A DNA stretch of 64,000 nucleotides from Bacilli bacterium (GTDB taxonomy: Bacteria; Bacillota_I; Bacilli_A; RF39; UBA660), in assembly GCA_017511375.1 (NCBI GenBank), contig JAFWKJ010000008.1, positions 1 to 64,000 of the forward strand, read 5' to 3'. The notes under the pieces are model-generated. The model was not told the origin of the DNA, made no database searches, and worked only from the letters and a program-made list of their open reading frames with translations. A program made the position numbers and the translations under genes. Shown here piece after piece: positions 25,847 to 35,483 of this stretch. The stretch's first letter is position 1; the number at the start of each line of letters is the position of its first letter.

Positions 25847-27273
25847 TGTCTAATTATATACCTACAATCGGTGTAGAAGTACACGTAGAATTAAAAACAA
25901 AGACAAAGATTTTCTCAAATGCCAGAAATGGATATGGACAAATGGCAAATTCCCTAACAAATGTCATTGATTTAGGGTATCCTGGAACTCTTCCAACCTT
26001 AAATGAAGAAGTCATTAATCTTGCGATTCGTGCCGCAACTATATGTAATTGTAAGATTCAAAAAGTAATGCATTTTGATCGAAAAAATTATTTCTATCCA
26101 GATATTCCAAAGAATTATCAAATTACGCAAAATGATACACCAATTGGATATGACGGATACGTAGAAATTACCAAAGAAAATGGGGAAACAAAAAAGGTAT
26201 TCATTGAAGAGATGCATATAGAAGAAGATACCTGTAAAAGTGCTCACAGAAAAGATAAGACCTTACTAGACTTCAATCGAGCAGGGGTTCCCCTAATTGA
26301 AATCGTAACAAAACCATGCATGAGTAGTGGAGAAGAAGTAAAACTATATCTTGAAAAACTAAGAGAATTATTATCTTTTGGAGATATTAGTGACTGTAAG
26401 ATTGAAGAAGGATCAATGAGAGCAGATGTTAACGTATCGATTCGTAAAGAAGAAAAAGATCCATTAGGAGTAAAAGCCGAAATCAAAAATATTGGATCCA
26501 TTTCCAATGCCAAATTAGGTGTAGAAAAAGAGATTGAACGTCAGACAAAAATCTATGACAGGGGAGAAACTTTTAAACCACAAACAAGAAGATTTGATGA
26601 TAAAGTAAATGACACGATACTTATGCGTGTGAAAGAAACAGGAAATGATTATCGTTATTTCCCAGAACCAGATATTCCTTATGTTGTAATTACCGAAGAA
26701 ATGATAGAAGAGGCCAAAAAAGGAATTCCTATGCTACCAGATGAAAGAAGAAAGAAATATACAGAAAAAGGAATTCTAGAAGCTAACGCCAACAAACTCG
26801 TACAAAATAGATCTTTAAGTGACTTTTTCAATACATTATTAGAAGAAGAAATAGATTTTAAGGTTGCTTCCAATATCCTTTTAGGAGATATTTCCGCATA
26901 CCTTAATAGAGAAGAAAAAGAAATCACAGAAACAAACCTTACGAAGGAAAGATTTATAGAATTAGTGAAGGTTTATCAAGAAGGAACCATTACGAGTAAA
27001 AATCTAAAAGAGATGTTAGATACAATCCTAGAAAGTAAGGATTCTATCCAAGATATTATGAAAGAAATTGGAATTGAAAACATTTCAGATGATAGTGAGT
27101 TAAGAAATATTATTAAAGAAATACTAAAGAAAAATCCAGAAAGTGTTTCTGACTATCAAAATGGTCATGATAGAGCCATAAAGTTCTTGATGGGACAAGT
27201 AATGAAGGAAACAAAGGGAAAGGCAAATCCTCGTTTAGCAAATGATATTTTATTAGAAGAATTAAAGGGTTAG
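25846..27273 (+). CDS. gatB: Asp/Glu-tRNA amidotransferase subunit B
   Basis: GatB (475 residues) binds the mischarged tRNA and performs the ATP-dependent kinase and transamidation steps. Typical blocks are the N-terminal IGVEVHVEL, HFDRKNYFYPDIPKNYQI, the RADVNVSIR segment and YRYFPEPDIP. The C-terminal YqeY-like tail domain is present (about 330-475). The gene begins inside the gatA stop codon (TAATG) after GGAGGTGAG. It closes the operon; no strong terminator is seen before the promoter of the next unit three bases downstream. Confidence 0.97.
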   Translation: MSNYIPTIGVEVHVELKTKTKIFSNARNGYGQMANSLTNVIDLGYPGTLPTLNEEVINLAIRAATICNCKIQKVMHFDRKNYFYPDIPKNYQITQNDTPIGYDGYVEITKENGETKKVFIEEMHIEEDTCKSAHRKDKTLLDFNRAGVPLIEIVTKPCMSSGEEVKLYLEKLRELLSFGDISDCKIEEGSMRADVNVSIRKEEKDPLGVKAEIKNIGSISNAKLGVEKEIERQTKIYDRGETFKPQTRRFDDKVNDTILMRVKETGNDYRYFPEPDIPYVVITEEMIEEAKKGIPMLPDERRKKYTEKGILEANANKLVQNRSLSDFFNTLLEEEIDFKVASNILLGDISAYLNREEKEITETNLTKERFIELVKVYQEGTITSKNLKEMLDTILESKDSIQDIMKEIGIENISDDSELRNIIKEILKKNPESVSDYQNGHDRAIKFLMGQVMKETKGKANPRLANDILLEELKG

Positions 27274-27275
27274 AA

Positions 27276-27304
27276 TTGAAAAAGATAGCCCCATAGTGTA
27301 TAAT
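27276..27304 (+). promoter_or_regulatory. Promoter of the 27325-30656 unit
   Basis: TTGAAA (27276-27281), 17 bases, TATAAT (27299-27304), 20 bases before the first start codon. Confidence 0.8.
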
Positions 27305-27324
27305 GAGTAATAGGATGTGAGAAT

Positions 27325-27771
27325 ATGAAGTTTTTCAAAAAACATAAAACAATAACACTTATTTTATTGATTATAATTGCTGTTTTATTAGCGTATTTAA
27401 TCTTAAAAGATACTGTGAATTTTGATGAATCAACGGCGGTTTATGGAAACCGATTAGATGGAATTGATAAAGTAAAAATAACAGACGAACAAAAGACACA
27501 AGTTCAAGATGTAACAAAAGAGAAATCAACATCTACAACGGTAAGAGTAGCTGGGAAATTAGTCAATATTATTATAAGAACCATTCCAGAGGCATCATTA
27601 GAAGACGCCAAAGCAATGGGGCCAGCTGTTTTAGGAGTGTTTTCCGATGAACAAAAAGCATTCTATGATTTTCAATTCTTAATAGATAATAGTGAAAACC
27701 AAGAACAATTCCCAATTATTGGTTATATGCAACATTCTAGAGATGGAATTACTTGGACAAAGGATAGATAA
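27325..27771 (+). CDS. Small membrane-anchored extracellular protein, unknown
   Basis: The 148-residue protein has a basic N-terminus, one transmembrane helix (about 10-28) and an extracellular domain of ~115 residues. The domain includes VYGNRLDGIDKVKI and a final DGITWTKDR. I do not recognise a family. It is the first gene of an apparent operon with a periplasmic-sensing GGDEF-like protein (17 bases downstream) and a YihY protein. An accessory role to that sensor is possible but rests on position only. Confidence 0.6.
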   Translation: MKFFKKHKTITLILLIIIAVLLAYLILKDTVNFDESTAVYGNRLDGIDKVKITDEQKTQVQDVTKEKSTSTTVRVAGKLVNIIIRTIPEASLEDAKAMGPAVLGVFSDEQKAFYDFQFLIDNSENQEQFPIIGYMQHSRDGITWTKDR

Positions 27772-27788
27772 TCGTAGGAGGTTTAAGA

Positions 27789-29828
27789 ATGAAGAAGAAA
27801 ATATTAATACTTCTTCCTATCATAATCGCGGTTGTAACCTTTGTATTTGTATATAGATATTATAATAAAGAAGATAAAACAACCACATTAACCATTACAG
27901 AAAAAAGATGGGTAGAAGAAAACGCAGATAAAGAATTTGATTTTGAAATTGTAAATGATTATCCCTTATATGGATATAACGGAGTAGGAGTAATCTTTGA
28001 TTTTATTTCAGACTTTGAAGAAAATGTAGGAATTGAATTTAATAAGATTTCCTATTTAAAGACAGAAAGTCCTGAAGGGAAGAGTTATCGTATCCGTATT
28101 CTAGGAAATGATGAAAAATTAGGACCTAACGATTTATTCTTATTTAATGATAATTATGTAGTTGTTGGTAAACAATATGAAAGAATTAATCATATAAAAG
28201 ATATCAAGAATAAAAATATTGGTGTAATCAAAGACGAAGAAGAGCTTGTTACATTTTATTTGAAAAGTGCAAGCAATGTATCATATACAACTTATGAAGA
28301 TGTACCTGCTTTATATAGTGCATTAGATAAAGGCGAAATTGATATGTTAGTAGCCCCAAATATCATGTATTTAAACTACACGATTCAAAAAGATGACTAC
28401 TATATCAATTACTACTTAACGGAAATGAAAAAACAAATCATTTTAACGCTAAGTGATACCGATCCAAAGTTAAATTCTATACTTATTAAATATTATAATA
28501 AGTGGAAACAACTTAATTTTGTAAAAGAGTATAATGATGAATATTTAGCTTACTACTTAGATAATAATAAGTTAGATGCCGCTACGAAAGCTTCTTTATT
28601 ATCAAAAAATTATGTATATGGATATGTAGACAATCTTCCATTTGAGAAGAAAGTAGGAAGTAGAGTAGCAGGAATTGCAGGAGAATATATTGATCGTGTA
28701 TCAAGACTAACAAATATTAACTTCAAATATAAGAAATACAATTCCGTAAAAGCTTTAAATAAAGCCATTGAAAAAGGGGAAGTAGATATCTACTTTGATT
28801 ACTACAATTACAGTAATAATGATTATCAACCAACTATTTCAACGTTTATAGAAGATTTTTCTGTACTAGGAATCCAAGAAGATAATCATATTGTTACTTC
28901 TTTTGAAAGTTTAAAGAACCAAAATATAGTTATGCTAGAAAATGATTCTCTTTATAGTTATTTCAAGAGTAACTCTAAGGCAAAGATTAAAACTTATAAA
29001 ACTATTGATGAGTTAGTAAAAAATGCCAACCATAGAATTATTGTAGTAGATAGTGAAGTATATAGATTCTATCAAAATAATAAGTTTAAGAAGTATAAAT
29101 TGTTATATCAAGATAATATGATGAATGATTATAAGTTTATGATAAAGAATGGAAATGAAGCTTTCTATGACTTATTCAACTATATTATCAATACTAATTC
29201 TTATTATAATTATCGTAATTCAGGAATTGAAAACTTAAATTCATTACTAATAGAAGATTCTACATTAGAACAAGTATATTCTATTGTACTAGCAATTATC
29301 TTTACGCCACTTGTTATTATTGGAATTATTGTTTTAATTGTAAAAGCAAAGAAAAGAAAGAAAAAAGTAAAAATAACAGATCGTCATAAATATACCGATA
29401 TGTTAACATCTCTAAAGAATCGTAATTATTTGAATCTTAAGATGCAAGAATGGGAAGATTGTGAAGTGTTCCCACAAGCTATCGTCATGGTAGACTTAAA
29501 CAATGTTAAATATGTTAATGATAATTATGGACATGAAGAAGGAGATCAACTTATTATTAAAGCAGCCGGAATCTTAGTAAATACACAACTAGAAAATAGT
29601 GAAATTATCAGAACAGATGGAAATGAGTTCTTAATTTACTTGGTAGGTTACAGTGAAAGACAAATTAGTACCTATACAAAGAAATTATCAAAAGAGATGA
29701 AGAACTTACCACATGAATTTGGTGCAGCTGTAGGTTATAGTATGATTACAGACGAAATTAAGACATTAGATGATGCAATTAATGAAGCAACACTAGAAAT
29801 GATCACAAACAAAGAAGAATACAAATAA
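27789..29828 (+). CDS. Sensor protein with tandem extracellular solute-binding domains and a degenerate GGDEF domain
   Basis: The 679-residue protein has an N-terminal membrane anchor (about 4-23). Two bacterial solute-binding (SBP_bac_3-like) domains face outward (about 45-260 and 270-480), then a transmembrane helix (about 495-518) and a cytoplasmic GGDEF fold (about 530-679). The GGDEF region keeps the upstream D-x-N-x-x-K-x-x-N-D-x-x-G-H block, but the signature itself reads DGNEF (610-614), changing the first Gly and the metal-contacting Asp. It may be a weak or inactive diguanylate cyclase, or a c-di-GMP or nucleotide sensor. AGGAGG precedes the ATG. Ligands are probably amino acids, by family. 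Confidence 0.8.
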   Translation: MKKKILILLPIIIAVVTFVFVYRYYNKEDKTTTLTITEKRWVEENADKEFDFEIVNDYPLYGYNGVGVIFDFISDFEENVGIEFNKISYLKTESPEGKSYRIRILGNDEKLGPNDLFLFNDNYVVVGKQYERINHIKDIKNKNIGVIKDEEELVTFYLKSASNVSYTTYEDVPALYSALDKGEIDMLVAPNIMYLNYTIQKDDYYINYYLTEMKKQIILTLSDTDPKLNSILIKYYNKWKQLNFVKEYNDEYLAYYLDNNKLDAATKASLLSKNYVYGYVDNLPFEKKVGSRVAGIAGEYIDRVSRLTNINFKYKKYNSVKALNKAIEKGEVDIYFDYYNYSNNDYQPTISTFIEDFSVLGIQEDNHIVTSFESLKNQNIVMLENDSLYSYFKSNSKAKIKTYKTIDELVKNANHRIIVVDSEVYRFYQNNKFKKYKLLYQDNMMNDYKFMIKNGNEAFYDLFNYIINTNSYYNYRNSGIENLNSLLIEDSTLEQVYSIVLAIIFTPLVIIGIIVLIVKAKKRKKKVKITDRHKYTDMLTSLKNRNYLNLKMQEWEDCEVFPQAIVMVDLNNVKYVNDNYGHEEGDQLIIKAAGILVNTQLENSEIIRTDGNEFLIYLVGYSERQISTYTKKLSKEMKNLPHEFGAAVGYSMITDEIKTLDDAINEATLEMITNKEEYK

Positions 29829-29840
29829 AAAGGTGAAAAT

Positions 29841-30656
29841 ATGGAAAAAGCAAGAGAGTTTATATTGAAAATATTCAAGTACTTGATGAAACCTGAAATG
29901 AAAATATTACCAGGACAACTTGCTTTTTTTCTTGTGATGACAATTATTCCCATGTTAGCCCTTATTGTGACAATGGCTGCGGCCTTATCCATTTCTGTGG
30001 AAACAATAAGAGTTGCGATTAGTGAATCTATTCCTGTAGGATTAGCCAATACGTTAAATGCCATCATAACAGGAGAGGGAATTAACTTTAACATCATGGT
30101 TTTTTACTTTTCAGCCATCTTACTTGCCAGTAATGGAACCTATTCTATGATTAATACTTCCAATGAAATCTATAAAGTAAAACCTAAAAATGTAATAAGT
30201 AGAAGAATGAAAGCAATCGTCATGATCTTTATTGTAATGATTCTTTTAATCTTCTTATTCGCAGTACCTGTATTTGGTGGTACCATGTCAGAAATCATTA
30301 GTTCTATTACGGGAAATCGTATGTTACCATCAATAATAAGTAAGACATTATCTATTCTAAAATATCCAATTGTCGTAGTGTTCTTATTCTTAAATATCAA
30401 ACTCATGTATATGATTGCTCCCGATGAAAAAATACCATCTAAGACAACGAATAAAGGAGCAGCCTTTTGCTCCATAGGATGGATTCTCGCAACAGAAATA
30501 TTCTCCTTTTATCTAGAAAAGTTCGCAAAATATGATGTGTTTTATGGAGGTATTTCTAACATCTTAGTCTTATTCTTATGGATTTACTTATTATCTTATA
30601 TATTTGTATTTGGAATGATTATCAATGCTAGTAGTTATAAAGAAGAATTGCAGTAA
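29841..30656 (+). CDS. YihY/UPF0761 family inner membrane protein
   Basis: The 271-residue protein has about six transmembrane helices. It carries the family signature near the N-terminus (PGQLAFFLVMTIIPML) and ends with the conserved helix LWIYLLSYIFVFGMIINA. This family, once called BrkB or RNase BN, is now regarded as membrane proteins of unknown function. It begins 12 bases after the sensor gene, with AAAAGGTGAAAAT before the ATG, and ends at a terminator that closes the three-gene unit. Confidence 0.85.
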   Translation: MEKAREFILKIFKYLMKPEMKILPGQLAFFLVMTIIPMLALIVTMAAALSISVETIRVAISESIPVGLANTLNAIITGEGINFNIMVFYFSAILLASNGTYSMINTSNEIYKVKPKNVISRRMKAIVMIFIVMILLIFLFAVPVFGGTMSEIISSITGNRMLPSIISKTLSILKYPIVVVFLFLNIKLMYMIAPDEKIPSKTTNKGAAFCSIGWILATEIFSFYLEKFAKYDVFYGGISNILVLFLWIYLLSYIFVFGMIINASSYKEELQ

Positions 30657-30669
30657 TTCTTCTTTTTTT
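30640..30669 (+). terminator. Terminator after yihY-like gene
   Basis: AAGAAGAATT (30640-30649) pairs with AATTCTTCTT (30655-30664), overlapping the stop codon, with a T run. Confidence 0.9.
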
Positions 30670-30704
30670 ATGAAAAAATAACGGGAATTGCCATCTCAAT
30701 AGAG

Positions 30705-30733
30705 TTGAAAAACAAAGGATAAAATGTTATAAT
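30705..30733 (+). promoter_or_regulatory. Promoter of the ltaS-like gene
   Basis: TTGAAA (30705-30710), 17 bases, TATAAT (30728-30733), 17 bases before the start codon. Confidence 0.8.
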
Positions 30734-30750
30734 AACAGGGTGAGGTCTAT

Positions 30751-32832
30751 ATGAAAAGAGTAAAGATAGGAATAAACAAATTAAAGAAGTTTTTAAAGAA
30801 AAAATGGAAGAGTATTAAAGAAGATCACGCAATTCGTAATTACTTTAAAGAGAATGTTTTATTCGTTTCTTTTGTGGTTACTTGTGTGTTAAACGCTACG
30901 ATTCTTAGATTCTTTTGTATGCACTCTATTGAAAACTACTTATCATGGAAAGCAATTCTTGCGGATACTATGATAACAATAGCTATTGGCTCTTTTGGTT
31001 ATTTATTGAAGCCTAAAAATAGGTTTGCCTATTATTTAGTGCTTGATATCTTATTATCAGCCATTTGTGTAATTAACTCTGTGTACTATACATTCTATAC
31101 ATCTTTTGCTTCTATCTCTATGTTATCTTTAACACAATATATTGGAGATGTAGGAGATGCAGTTGTTGAAAATGTACTACAGTTAAAAGATATGATTTAT
31201 ATCATTGGACCGATAGCACTCATCGTAGTACATCTTCGTTTGAAGAAGAAAAACTATGATAAAAGAATTGATATTAAGTCTGATCGAAAAAAGAAAATGT
31301 TACATACCTTAGCCTTTTCAGGGGTATTAGCCTTATTTTTCTTATTAACGATGTCTGCTTTAGATATTTCAAGATTTATGAAACAATGGAATAAAGAATA
31401 TGTCGTTATGAGATTTGGTATCTATATCTATCAAGCAAATGACTTAGTATCCAGTATTCAACCTAAGATTAATGCTATGTTTGGTTATGACCAAGCTCAT
31501 AAAGATTTCTTGGATTATTATGCAGAAAAAGAAGAGCCAACAACCAATGAATTTACGAATATGTTTAAAGGAAAAAATATTATTGTCATCCATGGAGAAA
31601 GTATGATGACAAATGCAATGAGCTTATCCTTTAATGGAGAAGAAGTAACACCAAATTTAAATAAGATGGCAAGTGAAGGAATGTTCTTCAATAACTTCTT
31701 TTCTCAAGTAAGTGTAGGAACAAGTAGTGATTCTGAGTTAACGTATAATACTTCTTTGATGCCAACTAAGAGTGGAACAGCCTTTGTGTCTTATTCGGAT
31801 AGGACTTATGTTTCTACCCCAAGTCTATTAAAAGAACAAGGCTATTATACCTTCAGTATGCATGCCAATAACGCAGATTTCTGGAATAGACGTACCATGT
31901 ATAATAGTTTGGGATATGATAGATTCTATAGTAAGACAGATTATGTGGTTGAAAAAGAAAATCAAATAGGATTAGGATTATCTGATAAAGAGTTCTTTAA
32001 ACAATCCATTGAGAAATTAAAAGAAATCAATACAGAACATAATAATTGGTATGGAGTATTAATTATGTTATCTAACCATACACCATTTTCGGATGTAGAA
32101 AAGTATGGAGAGTTTAACGTAGATATTACAACAGAAGAAACAAAAGAAGATGGAACGGTAGAACAAGTTACTTATCCATATATGGAAGGAAGAAAACTAG
32201 GAAACTACTTTAAATCGCTTCATTATGCAGATAGTGCCTTAGGAGAATTCATGACAGGCTTAGATGAAGCAGGGCTATTAGAAAATACAGTTGTGATTCT
32301 ATATGGAGATCATGATGCCAGACTTCCTAAGAAAGATTATAATTATTTATATAACTATGATATGGAAACACATGATATAAGAGATGAAGAAGATGAAGAA
32401 TATAAAGAATATGATTACTATCAATATGAATTAGGAAGAAAAGTACCATTCATTATTTGGTCAAAAGATTTAATAGGATCTGAGTACAATCAAACCTATA
32501 ATTATATAATGGGAATGTATGATGTATCTCCAACCCTTGGAAATATGTTTGGATTCCGCAACAAATATGCCTTAGGACACGATATCTTTAGTATTAGAGA
32601 TAACAATATTGTCGTATTCCCTAATGGAAATTGGGTAAATAAAAACATGTATTATAACAGTCAAAAAGCAGAATATTTACCACTTACCGAACAGCCAATT
32701 ACCGAAGAAGAAATTGCGAATAATACAGAGTATACAAACAAATTATTGGATGTTTCCAACAACATTATCGTATTTGATTTGTTGAATCCAGAAAAGAATT
32801 CAACGTTAGAAGAAGAGGGTGAAAAAGAATGA
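30751..32832 (+). CDS. ltaS: LTA synthase family membrane sulfatase-like phosphotransferase
   Basis: The 693-residue protein has five transmembrane helices in the first ~230 residues and an extracellular sulfatase-like domain (about 270-640). The family builds polyglycerol-phosphate lipoteichoic acid from phosphatidylglycerol or primes it. Metal ligands are seen as Glu in VIHGESMM and Asp-His in YGDHDARLP. The nucleophile region reads GTSSDSEL where S. aureus LtaS has GKTSDSEF, so the aligned nucleophile would be Ser unless the motif shifts by one. The C-terminus is long and acidic. GGTGAGG precedes the ATG. It overlaps the next gene by 4 bases (ATGA). Confidence 0.9.
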   Translation: MKRVKIGINKLKKFLKKKWKSIKEDHAIRNYFKENVLFVSFVVTCVLNATILRFFCMHSIENYLSWKAILADTMITIAIGSFGYLLKPKNRFAYYLVLDILLSAICVINSVYYTFYTSFASISMLSLTQYIGDVGDAVVENVLQLKDMIYIIGPIALIVVHLRLKKKNYDKRIDIKSDRKKKMLHTLAFSGVLALFFLLTMSALDISRFMKQWNKEYVVMRFGIYIYQANDLVSSIQPKINAMFGYDQAHKDFLDYYAEKEEPTTNEFTNMFKGKNIIVIHGESMMTNAMSLSFNGEEVTPNLNKMASEGMFFNNFFSQVSVGTSSDSELTYNTSLMPTKSGTAFVSYSDRTYVSTPSLLKEQGYYTFSMHANNADFWNRRTMYNSLGYDRFYSKTDYVVEKENQIGLGLSDKEFFKQSIEKLKEINTEHNNWYGVLIMLSNHTPFSDVEKYGEFNVDITTEETKEDGTVEQVTYPYMEGRKLGNYFKSLHYADSALGEFMTGLDEAGLLENTVVILYGDHDARLPKKDYNYLYNYDMETHDIRDEEDEEYKEYDYYQYELGRKVPFIIWSKDLIGSEYNQTYNYIMGMYDVSPTLGNMFGFRNKYALGHDIFSIRDNNIVVFPNGNWVNKNMYYNSQKAEYLPLTEQPITEEEIANNTEYTNKLLDVSNNIIVFDLLNPEKNSTLEEEGEKE

Positions 32833-33458
32833 AAAAGAGAAAACTAAAAAAGACGTTTGTAGGAATTATTATTATCGTTTTATTTGCTATTTTAGGTTTC
32901 TTAATCTATAAGGTAGTTGCTTCTCCTGAAGAAAAAGAGGTAAAAGAACATAAAATTGTAAGTAAGATTGATGACTATGGTTATAAATTAAAAGAGAATA
33001 AACCAAAAGCATACAAAGATATGTTTAAAGAATTAGAAGAGATATTAAAAGCTGAGAAAGTCGATGAAGAAGCTTATGCCAAGAAGATATCTGAAATGTT
33101 TATTTATGACTTTTATTCCTTAGATGATAAAGACGCAAAAACAGATGTAGGAGGCGTAGATTTCGTATATCAAGGAGCATTAGATAACTTCCTACAGAAT
33201 GCTCAAAATACCTATTATAAGTATGTTGAGAGTAACATATATGGAAACCGTAATCAAAAGTTACCAATCGTAAAAGATATCAATGTAACAGGAATAGAAC
33301 AAGCACCATTTGCTTATGGAGATAAGACAGATGAGAGTGCTTACTCCGTAACCGTTACTTGGGATTATACAGATACCCAGTTCGCAACCTACCAAAAGGC
33401 TGCAACCTTGAAGTTAATTCATGAAGAAAAGAAATTAAGTATCGTAGAACTACAATAG
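32829..33458 (+). CDS. Single-pass membrane protein coupled to the LTA synthase
   Basis: The 209-residue protein has a basic N-terminus, one transmembrane helix (about 9-30) and an extracellular part. That part has a helical stretch (about 60-110) and a beta-rich C-terminal half ending in a SIVELQ strand, a shape reminiscent of small NTF2-like domains; that likeness is tentative. I do not recognise a family. The ATG overlaps the stop of the ltaS-like gene, so its expression is linked to teichoic-acid synthesis and it may act as an accessory factor. Confidence 0.65.
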   Translation: MKKRKLKKTFVGIIIIVLFAILGFLIYKVVASPEEKEVKEHKIVSKIDDYGYKLKENKPKAYKDMFKELEEILKAEKVDEEAYAKKISEMFIYDFYSLDDKDAKTDVGGVDFVYQGALDNFLQNAQNTYYKYVESNIYGNRNQKLPIVKDINVTGIEQAPFAYGDKTDESAYSVTVTWDYTDTQFATYQKAATLKLIHEEKKLSIVELQ

Positions 33459-33471
33459 TAGTTCTTTTTTT
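33446..33471 (+). terminator. Terminator of the ltaS unit
   Basis: AGAACTAC (33446-33453), loop AATA and GTAGTTCT (33458-33465) with a T run. Confidence 0.9.
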
Positions 33472-33475
33472 ATAC

Positions 33476-33501
33476 AAAAAAAGAATTGCCGAAGCAATTC
33501 T
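33476..33501 (-). terminator. Terminator of the LCP gene
   Basis: On the minus strand GAATTGC-ttcg-GCAATTC is followed by seven T residues. It lies back to back with the ltaS terminator. Confidence 0.9.
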
Positions 33502-35449
33502 ATTCATCATCATCCTCATCTGGATCAGGACTAGGATCTGTAGTTGGACTTGTGGTTGGTTTTGGATCAGTATCATCACCTTCACCATCATCCTCGTCAT
33601 CGCCATCATCATCATCATCTTTGTCTTTGTCCTTTTCTTTGTCTTTATCTTTATCACCAGATAACGTTAATACTAATTCACCTTTCATTAAATCAATACG
33701 TTTTTTAGCCGGTTCACTTTGTTCCGTAACCGTTCCTTTTTCTCCTTTAAACGTACATCTAATTCCATATTCACTACATGTCCTTGTCGCAATCTCTTCG
33801 GTATCTCCTGTAAAATCAGGAAGTAATCGATATAGAGTAGTAGAGTAAGGCCCTTCTCCAATGACACCCTTTTGATAAGGATTATTGATAGAGAAATGGA
33901 ACTCTTTTATATCGCTATGTTCTAATAATTCTAAGTTAACCTTCATGGCATAAACAATATCATCACGACTATGAGAATTAGGAATATAATCCCATAGAAC
34001 CATACGGGCTCTTTCATCATAAATCATCTGTCCAGAACCTGCTAGGTATAGTTGTTGAATATTAACTAAATCAGCCTCATCACTACTTAAACTCTTCTTT
34101 ATGATATCTTTTCCGACATTATAGAAAGATAAGATTTGTTTCGTAGTAAGGTTTGTATCAATACTATTAGAAACAGTATCTAAGATACTCATAAAGGTTT
34201 TAACATCTTTGATTTCTTTCATTTTATTAACTAAAGCCATGATAATTTCTTGTTGGTGTCTAGCACGACCAAAGTCTCCATCTTGTAACTGTTTACGATT
34301 TCTCGCAAAGACAAGAGCTTGTTCTCCGTTTAGTACTTGTCTTCCTGGTTGAATACAAACTTGAGCCCAACGAGAAGAATCATCTGTACATAACTCTTGT
34401 GGGACATCTACTTCAACACCTCCCACAGAATCAACAAGTTTTACTAAACCTTTAAAGTTTATCTTAGCATAATAATCAATATTAACATCTAAATAATCTT
34501 CAATCGTATTAATCATACAGTCATTTCCATAAGCAGCTGCATGGGTAATTTTATTTTCAGGATGTCCTCCCCAACAAGAAATAGGAACATAACTATCTCT
34601 TGGTACAGATAACATGGTAGCATTTAATGTCTTAGGATTAAATGTAACCAAAATCAAGGTATCTCCATTCGCAACAGCATTCTTTTCAAGAACTTCATCT
34701 GTGGAATCGATTCCCATTAAAAGAATCGTAAATGGTTCTGTAACATCTTTTCCAGAAGAAGCAGTTTCTACAACCGAAACATCTGCTTTCTTCATTTTCT
34801 TACTTGCTTTTCCAATAATCTTTGTATCAGTTTCTATATTTTCATATCCTGTAATATTAGAAAACATCGTAACATAACCACTTGGAACAAAGATAGCACT
34901 TATTTCTTTTGCATATAAATCCGCAAGCATGGAAGAATAATCTTCATAATCTTTAATCTCATTATTATCTTGTAGTTTATACTTTTGAATCATTTCCATA
35001 GGAATAATATATCCATCAGGATTTTTCTCATCATTTAATAAACCAATCTTTAAGTCTTTGGCATCCTTTATATTTTCTGTAGGATTTTCTGCCATTACAA
35101 CCAAATAAGAAGTATAAGTAACATCGCCTTTATTAACACTACTAACTTTGTTGTAAATGTAGTTTAAAGAATAAGCAACCACAAAACAAATAATAGCGTA
35201 TAGGAGTAACCAAAACATATAGGCACCTTTATGTGGTTTTTTCTTGGTTCTTCCCTTTATGATTTTTCTAGTCCTATAAATTAACCTTAAATCATATAAA
35301 AGAATAAATCCCATAATAAAATAACGTAAGATGGTTTCAATTCCATCAAATAAAAATATCTCATATATAGCTAATAAACTAGTAATCAGTGCTAGTATCA
35401 AAAACAGCACCAAAAACTTATGAATGATTCTACCTTCTTTTTTTGCCAT
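33500..35449 (-). CDS. LytR-CpsA-Psr (LCP) family ligase with extra extracellular domain and acidic tail
   Basis: LCP enzymes transfer undecaprenyl-linked polymers such as wall teichoic acid or capsule onto peptidoglycan. The 649-residue protein has about three transmembrane helices (to ~115). A solute-binding-like domain (about 120-225) precedes the LCP domain (about 240-440), which has MGIDS, SVPRDSYVP, the NAAAYG-like AAAYGND segment and DGDFGRARHQQ with the key Arg. After a further ~130 residues a low-complexity tail of K/D repeats and acidic runs ends the protein (last ~60 residues). It would attach the polymers made by this and the glycan locus. The ATG at 35449 is chosen because GGAGG ends directly before the upstream ATG. 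Confidence 0.88.
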   Translation of the reverse strand: MAKKEGRIIHKFLVLFLILALITSLLAIYEIFLFDGIETILRYFIMGFILLYDLRLIYRTRKIIKGRTKKKPHKGAYMFWLLLYAIICFVVAYSLNYIYNKVSSVNKGDVTYTSYLVVMAENPTENIKDAKDLKIGLLNDEKNPDGYIIPMEMIQKYKLQDNNEIKDYEDYSSMLADLYAKEISAIFVPSGYVTMFSNITGYENIETDTKIIGKASKKMKKADVSVVETASSGKDVTEPFTILLMGIDSTDEVLEKNAVANGDTLILVTFNPKTLNATMLSVPRDSYVPISCWGGHPENKITHAAAYGNDCMINTIEDYLDVNIDYYAKINFKGLVKLVDSVGGVEVDVPQELCTDDSSRWAQVCIQPGRQVLNGEQALVFARNRKQLQDGDFGRARHQQEIIMALVNKMKEIKDVKTFMSILDTVSNSIDTNLTTKQILSFYNVGKDIIKKSLSSDEADLVNIQQLYLAGSGQMIYDERARMVLWDYIPNSHSRDDIVYAMKVNLELLEHSDIKEFHFSINNPYQKGVIGEGPYSTTLYRLLPDFTGDTEEIATRTCSEYGIRCTFKGEKGTVTEQSEPAKKRIDLMKGELVLTLSGDKDKDKEKDKDKDDDDDGDDEDDGEGDDTDPKPTTSPTTDPSPDPDEDDDE

Positions 35450-35483
35450 AATCATCCTCCATTCACATTATGTGTACTATAAA

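Noticed and set aside
33510-33660. CRISPR-like or tandem repeat array
   Set aside because: The repeats are irregular trinucleotide-type runs encoding Asp, Glu and Lys, with no spacer structure.
33486-33848. Ser-rich open frame on the plus strand and other frames in the repetitive region
   Set aside because: It is the antisense reading of the acidic, repetitive tail of the LCP gene; the low-complexity DNA explains it.
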